Source: Coriobacteriia bacterium (lineage in GTDB: Bacteria > Actinomycetota > Coriobacteriia > WRKU01 > WQUG01). From it: DNA of 41,488 nucleotides. The first letter of the stretch is position 1. Every line of letters starts with the position of its first letter. The position numbers and the translations under genes were made by a program. The notes beneath the pieces are model-generated. The model did no database searches. It was given only the letters and a program-made list of their open reading frames with translations, and was not told the origin of the DNA. Shown here piece after piece: positions 6,993 through 15,087 of this stretch. Location of the stretch: the NCBI GenBank assembly GCA_009785795.1, contig WQVN01000007.1:1-41488 (forward strand), written 5' to 3'.

Positions 6993-9587
6993 TTACACTA
7001 CTAAATTGACTGGTGTGCTTAGGTGTGCTTGGGCGATTACCAATTGCCCAAAAGATATATTCCCATCATTGGGGGGCAACTGTTCGTCAGTGACTACATA
7101 GAGACCTTTCGCACTTAAGATTTGTTGTGAGCCTGTGAGCAGTAGACGATTCATGAAGACGCCTCCTGATAGGGCTACGGTATCCAGTCCGTACTGACGA
7201 GCTGCTTTTGTGCTGACATCACCAACCATAGTTACTACTGCATCATGGAAGCGGCGAGATAACTCTGCGGTAGTTAGGTCGCTTTCGCTGTCTTCCATTG
7301 CCACAAGGTCATCAAGGAGGGCACGAATCACGGGCTCTGGGTCGATGATTACTTGCGCTGTGTGCATTGAAGCGTTGCTGCTTGTTGAGCTGTGGGAGCT
7401 CTTCGCATCTGTGTCTGTGTGAGCTGCATTATTTGCGCGCAGAGCAAAGCGATAATGTGGGGGAGTGTGCCGCACATTCAAATCAGTGCTCATTGCTTCA
7501 AGCATCATAGCGGGCGAGCCTTCAAATGCCGCATCATCAGCTACTCCCAGCAGGGATGCAATTGCATCAAATAGACGTCCCATCGATGAGGTTAGGGGAG
7601 TGTTCAGCTCGCGCTGCACCATGGCAAGCATTGTTTCGCCTTCGTGCTGTTCTAGCCTGCGGGCAATACGTAGCGCAGCAGGATGGTCGCGCAGACCATA
7701 GCTGTCTAGCAGCGCATACAGGGTACGGATGGGTCGCTTAATGGCACCTGCTCCACCGGGCAAGGCGAAGGGACGCAGATGAGCATAACGTTCAAAAGTT
7801 GGTGTATTGGTGCTGGCAATCAGCACTTCACCACCCCAGATCGTGCCATCAGTACCATATCCTGTGCCGTCAAAGGCAATGCCAATGACGGGGCTTGTAA
7901 TGTCGTGTTGTGCAGCTGCTGCTGCGATATGTGCGTGGTGATGCTGCACGCCAATCAGTTGGATGGGGTTTTTGCTAGATGCGCTTTGTTCTTCTTGCAC
8001 CTGAGCCCATTTAGTTGAGAGGTATTCGGGATGCAAGTCATGTGCAATGACCTGTGGAACGATCTTAAATAGGCGCTGGTATTGCTCAATGCTGTCAGTA
8101 AAGGCGTCAAGTGTTTCGCTATTTTCAAGGTCGCCAATGTGCTGTGAGACAAAGGTATAGTTTGACTGTTCGCCGTCACTGCCATTGATGCTGTCAGCAA
8201 GGGCAAAGGTATTTTTCTGTTCACTGCCTACTGCAAGGATTGCGAGGATATCGGCAGCTTCATTCTGTGCATCTGTGGAAACAGGACTGGTGGCAACTGC
8301 AGGCGCAGGCTTTACGGTAGTTTTTACAGGCATGGGCGCATAGCCACGTGCGCGCCGTATCATTTGCAATTGATTGTCCACTACACGCACGACACTGTCA
8401 TCATAGCGTCCTGCAATGGGACGGTCGTGCATTAAAAATGCATCTGCAACAGAGCTGAGTTGTTTCAGTGCAGTTGCGTTGTCGCAAACAATGGGCGCAC
8501 CACTAACATTGCCACTAGTCATAATCAGTGGACCATAAAATTCTTCTAGCAGTAAATGGTGAAATGGAGTATAGGGCAGCATTACTCCAACTTCGTCTAG
8601 CCCTGGGGCAACTGACAGGGCAAGGTCTGGTCCGCCATCAGGGACTTCACGACGCTTGCACAATACGATGGGGCGTACGCTGCCTGCAAGTATTGCTTGT
8701 TCGTGTTCGCTTAGCTCAACGTAGCGTGCGACTTGCTCTATGTTTGCAAACATGACGGCAAGAGGCTTGCCCCAGCGAAACTTGCGGTCACGCAGGCGAC
8801 TGACAGCTCTCTCGCTACGCGCATCACAGGCAAGTTGAAAGCCACCCAGGCCCTTTATGGCAAGTATTTTGCTCTGTGCGAGGACTTCGGTAGCCTCTGT
8901 CAGCGCAGCTTGCGAGCGTGTGCGTTCAAAGGTGATGTCTTTGCTGCCATCGCCATTATCATCGGTGGCATCTATATTGCCCACAATTTCATCATTGTTG
9001 TCTGCAGAATAGCAAAATTGCAGTCGTGGACCACAGATAAAGCAGGCATTTGGCTGAGCATGAAAACGACGGTCTTTGGGATCTTCGTATTCTGTAGCGC
9101 ACTGAGAACACAGAGCAAAGTTGCGCATAGTAGTTTTTGGTCTATCGTAGGGGGTATCTTCGATAATCGTAAAGCGAGGTCCACAGTCGGTACAGTTTGT
9201 AAAAGGATAGTGATAGCGGCGATTTTCTGAATCGTATAGTTCATCAAGACACGCTGTGCAGGTTGCAACATCAGGCGAGATAAAAGTGCGTTCATTCACA
9301 TCAATTTGTGAAGGGCGAATTTCAAAAGTGGCAAAATTATTTACAGGAACGCTGCGAATGGTCACGCTCTCGATATGTGCTGCAGGAACGTCTATTGCGG
9401 TACGAGCTTCCATTATCTGCGGAAAAGAATCTACGAGGGCGGTGCTGCCTTCAATGCAGATGTGCACACCGTCACTGGCATTCAGCACCCAGCCACGCAA
9501 GGATAGCTCACCTGCGAGCTTGTAGACATAAGGTCTAAAGCCAACTCCTTGTACCACACCAGTAACCTGCAAACGTAGCGCCTTCAT
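6993..9587 (-). CDS. hypF: Carbamoyltransferase HypF, [NiFe]-hydrogenase maturation
   Basis: HypF makes the cyanide ligand of [NiFe]-hydrogenases from carbamoyl phosphate and ATP, passing it to HypE. All domains are present in order: acylphosphatase (1-90, with GVVQGVGFRPY and N36), two zinc fingers (C110/C113/C132/C135 and C160/C163/C182/C185), a YrdC-like domain (from about 240, AIKGLGGFQLACDA, later TSGNVSGAPI), and a Kae1-like domain (HHHAHIAAAA, GIAFDGTGYGTDG, LSGGVFMNR). At 864 residues it is about 100 longer than usual; the excess sits in polar low-complexity linkers near 190-230, 425-450 and a Ser/Thr-rich stretch near 715-735. The ATG has AAAGGAA upstream. No other hyp or hydrogenase gene is in the window, so partners must be elsewhere. 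Confidence 0.96.
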   Translation of the reverse strand: MKALRLQVTGVVQGVGFRPYVYKLAGELSLRGWVLNASDGVHICIEGSTALVDSFPQIMEARTAIDVPAAHIESVTIRSVPVNNFATFEIRPSQIDVNERTFISPDVATCTACLDELYDSENRRYHYPFTNCTDCGPRFTIIEDTPYDRPKTTMRNFALCSQCATEYEDPKDRRFHAQPNACFICGPRLQFCYSADNNDEIVGNIDATDDNGDGSKDITFERTRSQAALTEATEVLAQSKILAIKGLGGFQLACDARSERAVSRLRDRKFRWGKPLAVMFANIEQVARYVELSEHEQAILAGSVRPIVLCKRREVPDGGPDLALSVAPGLDEVGVMLPYTPFHHLLLEEFYGPLIMTSGNVSGAPIVCDNATALKQLSSVADAFLMHDRPIAGRYDDSVVRVVDNQLQMIRRARGYAPMPVKTTVKPAPAVATSPVSTDAQNEAADILAILAVGSEQKNTFALADSINGSDGEQSNYTFVSQHIGDLENSETLDAFTDSIEQYQRLFKIVPQVIAHDLHPEYLSTKWAQVQEEQSASSKNPIQLIGVQHHHAHIAAAAAQHDITSPVIGIAFDGTGYGTDGTIWGGEVLIASTNTPTFERYAHLRPFALPGGAGAIKRPIRTLYALLDSYGLRDHPAALRIARRLEQHEGETMLAMVQRELNTPLTSSMGRLFDAIASLLGVADDAAFEGSPAMMLEAMSTDLNVRHTPPHYRFALRANNAAHTDTDAKSSHSSTSSNASMHTAQVIIDPEPVIRALLDDLVAMEDSESDLTTAELSRRFHDAVVTMVGDVSTKAARQYGLDTVALSGGVFMNRLLLTGSQQILSAKGLYVVTDEQLPPNDGNISFGQLVIAQAHLSTPVNLVV

Positions 9588-9990
9588 TTGTTCCTTTCCG
9601 TGTTGGACTGCAATGGACGCACTCTACATCATGTTAAGTTGCTCAACAATAGGCATATCAGTATTGTTTGTGCGGAATGCTTTTCAAATAGCAATTCGTA
9701 CCTCACAAATAGTATCAGTACCTGCAAGGATTTAACGAAAGTACCACTGTTTGTTTCCTTATGGTAGAATGACTGTTCACCAGTTCTGCACCAGCCGTAC
9801 ATCACCTTTGTATTGGTCGCGAAATTATCGCACTGTGGGTGCATCATATTGTGGTCAAATAATGACCAGTGTAGGAATGAAGTAGCGACATATGGAACAG
9901 CATGTAATGCACAACAACATGTCGACTTCAAATAGATTTCTAAGTAGGCTTAGAATAGGTTTATGAAAGTCCGGATTTTAGGGGGTTCTT
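9588..9990. other. 403-base intergenic region upstream of the synthase operon
   Basis: This holds the divergent control region between hypF (minus) and the biosynthetic operon (plus). I see a perfect inverted repeat TGGTCA-AATAA-TGACCA at 9852-9868, compatible with a GntR- or MarR-type operator, and a possible -10 TAGAAT at 9765-9770 with no good -35. The operon start has AGGGGG five bases before ATG 9991. A 34-codon plus-strand frame (9631-9735) is not enriched in branched-chain codons, and I find no T-box consensus. Nothing here is convincingly coding. Confidence 0.4.
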
Positions 9991-11208
9991 ATGACAGCAA
10001 TTCGCATTACAGAAGATTTTAGTGCAGAAACTACCACGCACGCCTGTGATTTGCCCGTCGAATCAGCCATGGGTGATCGTCGCGTAAAGCTTGATGATAC
10101 AACTCTGCGTGATGGCGAACAAACTGCGGGTATCGTATTTAGCGACGAAGAAAAGTTCAACATCGCTGTTATGCTTGACGAGATTGGCATTGACCAGATT
10201 GAAGCAGGCATTCCAGAGATGGGTGGCGGCGAGGTTGAGGTTATTACACGTATCGCTAATGCAGGACTAAATGCATCTGTCTTGGGCTGGAATCGTGCGG
10301 TTCCTTCTGCCATTAAGGCATCAATTGACTGTGGTGTAGATGCAGTGGCAATTTCACTTGCGACCAGTGACCTGCACATCAAGACAAAACTTTTTAAAGA
10401 TCGTGCCTGGGTGCTGGACTCAATTCGCAAGAGCGTTGCCTTTGCAAAAGAACATGACGTGTATGTGTCAGTAAATGCAGAGGACGCGTCTAGAACAGGG
10501 CTTGACTTCCTGGTTGAGTTTGCAGCAGCAGCTGCTGCTGAGGGTGCTGACAGGTTGCGCTTTTGTGACACCATTGGATTGATGGAGCCATTCCGCATGT
10601 ATGCTGCGGTAAAAACACTGATTGAAGAGACTGGTCTGGAAATTGAAATGCACACGCACAATGACTTTGGCTTGGCGACGGCAAATGCGCTCGCAGGCAT
10701 TCATGCAGGTGCAACATGGGTAAATGTCACCGTAGGTGGCTTGGGTGAGCGCGCGGGTAATGCCTCACTGGAGCAAGTCGCGATGTCGCTGAAGTACCTT
10801 GAGGGTCAAGACATCAACATCGACACGACAAAACTCTATGACCTAACCGACTATGTTTTGCGTGCTGCAGGTCGCGAATTGTCACCGTCTACTCCTGTTG
10901 TGGGCAACAGCATGTTTAGCCACGAATCAGGCATTCACGCAGATGGCGTCTTGAAGAATCCTGAGACGTATGAAGTCTTCCCGCCTGAAGAGGTTGGACA
11001 AGAGCGTCGTCTGGTTGTGGGCAAACATTCAGGTGGAGCAACAATTGTTGCAAAGCTGCGTGATCGCGGCATAGAGGTCGGGCGTGAAGATGCACAGGCA
11101 ATCCTGGCATTGGTACGTGCGAAATCAAGCAAGCTAAAGCGTGCGCTGACTGAACGTGAACTATTCACGATGCACGCAGACTATATGGAAAAGAAAGAGA
11201 CGACTTAA
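9991..11208 (+). CDS. 2-isopropylmalate / homocitrate synthase family protein (NifV/LeuA-like, no regulatory domain)
   Basis: A DRE-TIM metallolyase of 405 residues condensing acetyl-CoA with a 2-oxo acid. The active-site signature DDTTLRDGEQTAGIVFS (R40, D41, E43) and metal-binding HTHND near residues 221-225 are intact, with GGLGERAGNASLEQV as in isopropylmalate, homocitrate and NifV synthases. The protein is short: it ends after the HSGGATIV subdomain and lacks the LeuA C-terminal leucine-feedback domain, so it should not be leucine-inhibited in the usual way. It has a roughly 30-residue N-terminal extension before the barrel. It heads an operon with LeuC, LeuD and a dehydrogenase. The 2-oxo substrate (2-oxoisovalerate, 2-oxoglutarate, pyruvate or oxaloacetate) cannot be settled by eye. 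RDGEQ argues against a typical Re-citrate synthase, whose motif I remember as RDGQQ. Confidence 0.85.
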   Translation: MTAIRITEDFSAETTTHACDLPVESAMGDRRVKLDDTTLRDGEQTAGIVFSDEEKFNIAVMLDEIGIDQIEAGIPEMGGGEVEVITRIANAGLNASVLGWNRAVPSAIKASIDCGVDAVAISLATSDLHIKTKLFKDRAWVLDSIRKSVAFAKEHDVYVSVNAEDASRTGLDFLVEFAAAAAAEGADRLRFCDTIGLMEPFRMYAAVKTLIEETGLEIEMHTHNDFGLATANALAGIHAGATWVNVTVGGLGERAGNASLEQVAMSLKYLEGQDINIDTTKLYDLTDYVLRAAGRELSPSTPVVGNSMFSHESGIHADGVLKNPETYEVFPPEEVGQERRLVVGKHSGGATIVAKLRDRGIEVGREDAQAILALVRAKSSKLKRALTERELFTMHADYMEKKETT

Positions 11209-11222
11209 AAGAAGTGGAAACC

Positions 11223-12509
11223 GTGGGAAAAACAATAGCTGAAAAAATATTTGCAACGCATGCTGGTCGAGAGGTCAGCGCAGGCGACATTGTGGTTGCC
11301 GACGTTGATTTTGTCATGGCACAGGACGGGACGTCCCCCCTTGCCATTCGAGCGCTTGAAGAGATGGGTGTTGATTCGGTCTTTGACCCGACAAAGGTTG
11401 CCTTGGTCATGGATCACTCTGCCCCCAGTCCCCTTGAGGGAGTCAGTGCTCTGCACACTATGATGCGTGATTTTGGCAAGAAAACAGGTGCAATTATCTA
11501 CGATGTTGGCTGTGGTGTATGCCACCAGCTAATTCCCGAGCAAGGACATGTTGTTGCAGGTGATTTGGTGGTTGGCTGCGACAGTCATACCTGTACCTAT
11601 GGTGCGATTAATGTGTTCTCGACAGGTGTTGGCAGTACCGATGGTGCAGCTGCAATGGCGTCTGGCAAGCTGTGGTTCAAAGTTCCTGAAACTATCAAGG
11701 TAGTTGTTGATGGCAAGTTGCCAAAAGGTGTGTATTCCAAAGACATCATCTTGTATTTGGCAGGGGTGCTGGGTGCTGATGGTGCAAACTATCAGGCACT
11801 TGAGTTCAGTGGTAGCACCATTGATGATATGTCGATTGATGCACGCATGACCATTAGCAACATGGCGATTGAGCTTGGTGCTAAGGCAGGCTTGATGGCA
11901 GCAGACGACAAGGTCGTCGAATGGTGCCAGGCACACTCGGACAAGGAAGTGCGTCCAGCTAATCCTGACGCGGATGCGAACTACATTAAAGTTGTGGAAA
12001 TTGATGCAGCAAAGCTGGTTCCACAAATTGCAAAGCCTCATACCGTTGATAATGTTTGCGACATTGATGAAGTCGCAGGGCTGCCCATTCAGCAAGGTGT
12101 GCTAGGTACCTGCACCAATGGTCGACTCGAAGATCTGGCGATTGCCGCTAAGATCATGGAAGGCAAGAAAATTGATCCTGACGTGCGCTTTATTGTGGCA
12201 CCTGCATCAAAGCAGGTCTACTTAGATGCGATGGAGGCAGGATACATTCAGACCTTTGTAGCTGCTGGTGCCTGTGTGGTGACTCCAGGATGTGGGCCCT
12301 GCGTAGGAACGCATAATGGTGTTCCCAGCGATGGAGAAAATGTTATCTCAACCGCGAATCGCAATTTCAAGGGACGCATGGGCAATAGTAATGCCTTTAT
12401 CTATCTGGCAAGTCCAGCTGTAGTAGCGGCAAGTGTGCTTGCGGGTAAAATTGTTGATCCTCAAAGTCTTGATGGTGGTCTTGAGTGCTGTGATTGGTGT
12501 GGTGAGTAA
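11223..12509 (+). CDS. leuC: 3-isopropylmalate / homoaconitate dehydratase large subunit
   Basis: An aconitase-superfamily large subunit of the compact type (about 428 residues, TIGR01343-like). The three [4Fe-4S] cysteines are in VGCDSHTCTYGA (one cluster Cys) and GACVVTPGCGPCVGTH (two). DHSAPSPLEG and STGVGSTDGAAAMASG are typical active-site segments. It isomerises the product of the upstream synthase together with the small subunit encoded next. GTG 11223 gives the usual MGKTIAEKIFA start; a GTG nine bases earlier is also in frame. The gene starts within 20 bases of the previous stop. Substrate class (isopropylmalate, homocitrate or citrate) follows that of the synthase and is open. Confidence 0.9.
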   Translation: MGKTIAEKIFATHAGREVSAGDIVVADVDFVMAQDGTSPLAIRALEEMGVDSVFDPTKVALVMDHSAPSPLEGVSALHTMMRDFGKKTGAIIYDVGCGVCHQLIPEQGHVVAGDLVVGCDSHTCTYGAINVFSTGVGSTDGAAAMASGKLWFKVPETIKVVVDGKLPKGVYSKDIILYLAGVLGADGANYQALEFSGSTIDDMSIDARMTISNMAIELGAKAGLMAADDKVVEWCQAHSDKEVRPANPDADANYIKVVEIDAAKLVPQIAKPHTVDNVCDIDEVAGLPIQQGVLGTCTNGRLEDLAIAAKIMEGKKIDPDVRFIVAPASKQVYLDAMEAGYIQTFVAAGACVVTPGCGPCVGTHNGVPSDGENVISTANRNFKGRMGNSNAFIYLASPAVVAASVLAGKIVDPQSLDGGLECCDWCGE

Positions 12510-12510
12510 T

Positions 12511-13035
12511 ATGTCTACTTCGAATGGTGTCTTAAAGGCAAAAGCCTTCAAATATGGCGATGACATTAACACTGACTACATCATTAGCGGTAAATATAAA
12601 TTTAAGTCGAACGACATGCAAGAAATGGCTGTGCATGCCATGGAGGAACTTGATCCTGACTATTATGATAAGGTCAGCCCTAACGGCGGCTTTCTGATAG
12701 CAGGAACGAATTTTGGCTGTGGTTCAAGTCGCGAGCAGGCGCCCTTAGTGCTAATTAACAGCAACACAAAGGCGGTAATCGCAAAGAGCTTTGCACGCAT
12801 ATTCTTTCGTAATGCGATTAACACGGGACTTCCTGTAGTTACTCTTGATACCGATCAAATTGCGCAGGGCGATGAACTGGAGCTTGACCTTGAAGCAGGA
12901 GTTGTGCGAAACCTGACACAGGATACGGTAATGGAGTTTGCTCCGCTGCCTCCTGTAATGGCACAGCTGTTAAGCGATGGTGGGCTAGTTGCTCACATGC
13001 GCAAAAATAATGGCAAATTCAATCTAGAGGATTAA
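12511..13035 (+). CDS. leuD: 3-isopropylmalate / homoaconitate dehydratase small subunit
   Basis: A swivelling-domain subunit of 174 residues that completes the dehydratase. GDDINTDYIISGKYKF and FGCGSSREQAPL are the family motifs; the latter carries the catalytic Ser-Arg pair. The loop after DINTDYI (GKYKFKSND) is the region that sets substrate preference in this family, but I cannot read the preference from it. ATG 12511 begins one base after the leuC stop, with GGTGAG as ribosome binding site. The last residues are a short charged tail. Tightly coupled to leuC, with six bases to the next gene. Confidence 0.9.
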   Translation: MSTSNGVLKAKAFKYGDDINTDYIISGKYKFKSNDMQEMAVHAMEELDPDYYDKVSPNGGFLIAGTNFGCGSSREQAPLVLINSNTKAVIAKSFARIFFRNAINTGLPVVTLDTDQIAQGDELELDLEAGVVRNLTQDTVMEFAPLPPVMAQLLSDGGLVAHMRKNNGKFNLED

Positions 13036-13041
13036 TACATA

Positions 13042-13818
13042 ATGGCACAGAGCTTTACTGTTGAGTCGCCCATTGCAGAGACGGTTGATGCAGCGCGGCG
13101 CAAAGTTACAACACGGCGTGAGCTGGCAGAGACATTAGGGCACTCGACGCGTGCGATGCGCGAGTATGCCGCGCAAGTGATTGTCGAGCTTGTTCGCATT
13201 GACGCAGATTTACTGCAGGATTTTTCAGGTGATATTGTAGATGCCTTGAATCGTCCAGAATCTCTAACGCGTTACAGCATGCTAGAGATTATTGGCGAGA
13301 TGATGATTTCAAATCCGCGCATTGTGACTGATTCTTATGAACTGCTGCAAGAATGCCTGTATGATGAAGATTCTGGTACAGTGCGACTTTATGCTTTTCG
13401 TGTTCTGGCGCGCTATGGTGCAACAGGGCCTGCTCGGTCGTTAAAAGTCTGGCCAGATTTGTCAATGGCACTACGCTGCTTCCATGGTGATTCTGAATTC
13501 ATTGCCATGCTAAATGAGCTAATTAATATGCTTGCAGGGCGCGCAGATCAGCAGGTCAAAGATGCGGCAGTTGAGCTGTTTGCCTTTGATGCAGAAAATG
13601 CGCGTGGCATGCTGCGTCGCAAGGCACGCACCATCGCAACTTTTGCTCCTGATGTGCTAGAGCGCATTCAGGCAGAAGCGCAGGCTGTGGCAGATGCGGC
13701 AGCAGCTCGCAAAGAAGCCGAAAATGTTGCTACAGAAGAAGATGATACAAGTGATGATGCAGCAACAGATACAGATAGTGATGCAGTAAAAGATACAGGC
13801 ACAGAGAAAAAGGAGTAA
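13042..13818 (+). CDS. HEAT-repeat-like helical protein of unknown function, inside the biosynthetic operon
   Basis: A 258-residue, almost wholly helical, probably cytosolic protein. Helix pairs such as STRAMREYAAQVIVELVRI, SLTRYSMLEIIGEMMI and GTVRLYAFRVLARYG recur about every 35-40 residues, like HEAT/armadillo repeats. From about residue 215 it turns into an Ala/Glu helix and then a very acidic Asp/Thr/Glu tail (TEEDDTSDDAATDTDSDA), probably disordered. No enzyme motif is seen. It sits between leuD (6 bases upstream) and the dehydrogenase (9 bases downstream), so it is surely cotranscribed. Context suggests a scaffold or chaperone for the pathway enzymes, but that is inference. The fold call is by pattern only. 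Confidence 0.75.
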   Translation: MAQSFTVESPIAETVDAARRKVTTRRELAETLGHSTRAMREYAAQVIVELVRIDADLLQDFSGDIVDALNRPESLTRYSMLEIIGEMMISNPRIVTDSYELLQECLYDEDSGTVRLYAFRVLARYGATGPARSLKVWPDLSMALRCFHGDSEFIAMLNELINMLAGRADQQVKDAAVELFAFDAENARGMLRRKARTIATFAPDVLERIQAEAQAVADAAAARKEAENVATEEDDTSDDAATDTDSDAVKDTGTEKKE

Positions 13819-13827
13819 GTCGACGTA

Positions 13828-14943
13828 ATGGCAACAACAGGAATAACTCACACAGTAACGCTCATTCCAGGAGATGGCATAGGTCCTGAAATCACCCGTG
13901 CGATGCAGACAGTTATTGCGGCCTCTGGTGCAGATATCAATTGGGAAATCCAACAAGCAGGTGAGGCGTCCTTTGAGATGAGCGGCGAGCTACTGCCACA
14001 GGCAGTGCTGGACTCAATTCGCAGCAATAAGGTTGCATTGAAAGGACCGCTAACGACTCCTGTCGGACACGGATTTCGCTCACTTAACGTGACGCTGCGC
14101 AAAGAATTGGATCTGTTTAGCTGCATTCGCCCATCCCAATCTTTCCATGGTACAGGAGCGCGCTACGAAGACGTAGACATTGTGCTGTTCCGCGAGAACA
14201 CAGAGGATTTGTACGCAGGTATTGAATTTGAGCAAGGCAGCGAGGGAGTACGTCGCATTGCAGAAGTAGTTGCAGATCTGGGCGCTGGTGATATTCGTGA
14301 CGATGCAGGATTATCACTTAAGCCTATCAGTGTTTTTGGTACGCGCCGCATTATGAAAGCGGCTATGGATTATGCAGTTGCCAATGGACGTAAAAAAGTG
14401 ACGATTATCCATAAAGCTAATATTATGAAGCATACTGACGGGCTGTTCCTGCGCGTATGTCGCGAAGTGGCCGCAGAGTATGCGCAAAGCGCACCAGAGA
14501 TCGAAGTCGATGACTGGATTGTAGATGCTGCCTGTACGCGCCTTGTTACAAATCCAGAGCTGTTTGACGTATTGGTATGCCCAAATCTTTTTGGTGATAT
14601 TGTGTCAGATCTTTGTGCTGGACTAGTAGGCGGTCTGGGCATTGCTCCTGGTGCAAATATTGGCGATGATTTTGCCCTGTTTGAGCCAGTACATGGCAGT
14701 GCTCCTTCGTACGCAGGTCAGAACTTGGCAAATCCAACGGCGATAATGTTGTCTGCGGTAATGATGCTGCGTCATCTGGGCGAGCAAAATGCGGCAGAGC
14801 GCGTTCATAAGGCAATTGCCGAAGTAATTGCAGAAGGCAAAGTGCTGACCTATGACTTAATGCGCATGCGCTATGGCACTACTGATGGTGCTTCGAGTAC
14901 GCAGGAATATGCTGATGCAATTGCCGAGAGAATTGTCGGATAA
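13828..14943 (+). CDS. Isocitrate-type dehydrogenase (isocitrate/isopropylmalate/homoisocitrate dehydrogenase family)
   Basis: A beta-decarboxylating dehydrogenase of 371 residues oxidising a 2-hydroxy acid to a 2-oxo acid with loss of CO2. Substrate residues look like isocitrate dehydrogenase: GFRSLNVTLRK (S85, N87, R91), R101, FRENTEDLYAGIE (R122, Y129), HKANIMK (K196), with metal Asp residues in GDIVSD. Isopropylmalate dehydrogenases normally have an RELTGG-type segment instead. For the cofactor, the HGSAPSYAG segment has Ser at the position of the NADP-binding Lys344 of E. coli Icd, but keeps the equivalents of Tyr345, Tyr391 and Arg395. The length fits NAD-type members. Ninth base after the HEAT-like gene; AAGGAG lies about 12 bases before the ATG. 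No separate leuB is in the window. Confidence 0.87.
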   Translation: MATTGITHTVTLIPGDGIGPEITRAMQTVIAASGADINWEIQQAGEASFEMSGELLPQAVLDSIRSNKVALKGPLTTPVGHGFRSLNVTLRKELDLFSCIRPSQSFHGTGARYEDVDIVLFRENTEDLYAGIEFEQGSEGVRRIAEVVADLGAGDIRDDAGLSLKPISVFGTRRIMKAAMDYAVANGRKKVTIIHKANIMKHTDGLFLRVCREVAAEYAQSAPEIEVDDWIVDAACTRLVTNPELFDVLVCPNLFGDIVSDLCAGLVGGLGIAPGANIGDDFALFEPVHGSAPSYAGQNLANPTAIMLSAVMMLRHLGEQNAAERVHKAIAEVIAEGKVLTYDLMRMRYGTTDGASSTQEYADAIAERIVG

Positions 14944-15087
14944 ATGACGGCACCACAGAGCATGCCATAAGAAGCCTGTATATCTGATTCTGTGCTCACC
15001 AGGAATGAGCTACCTTGCTGTGGCTGCTGGAGTCTGGACATACAGCTTCCTTGCTGACGTATTCTGAGGCATCTAAAGAGGGTAATC

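Noticed and set aside
8733-9230. 165-residue plus-strand frame
   Set aside because: Lies antisense inside hypF zinc-finger and YrdC coding sequence, which is clearly the real gene.
9629-9931. 100-residue minus-strand ORF upstream of the synthase operon
   Set aside because: Cys/His-rich random-looking composition, no ribosome binding site and no family resemblance; it overlaps the control region.
9588-9990. T-box or leucine attenuator
   Set aside because: No T-box consensus, no peptide rich in Leu/Val/Ile codons and no terminator hairpin close to the first gene.
9991-11208. Re-citrate synthase as firm annotation
   Set aside because: The RDGEQ motif and overall pattern fit the isopropylmalate/homocitrate/NifV branch better; kept only as one possibility for the pathway.
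11529-12095. 188-residue minus-strand frame
   Set aside because: Antisense shadow of leuC, which has all its motifs.
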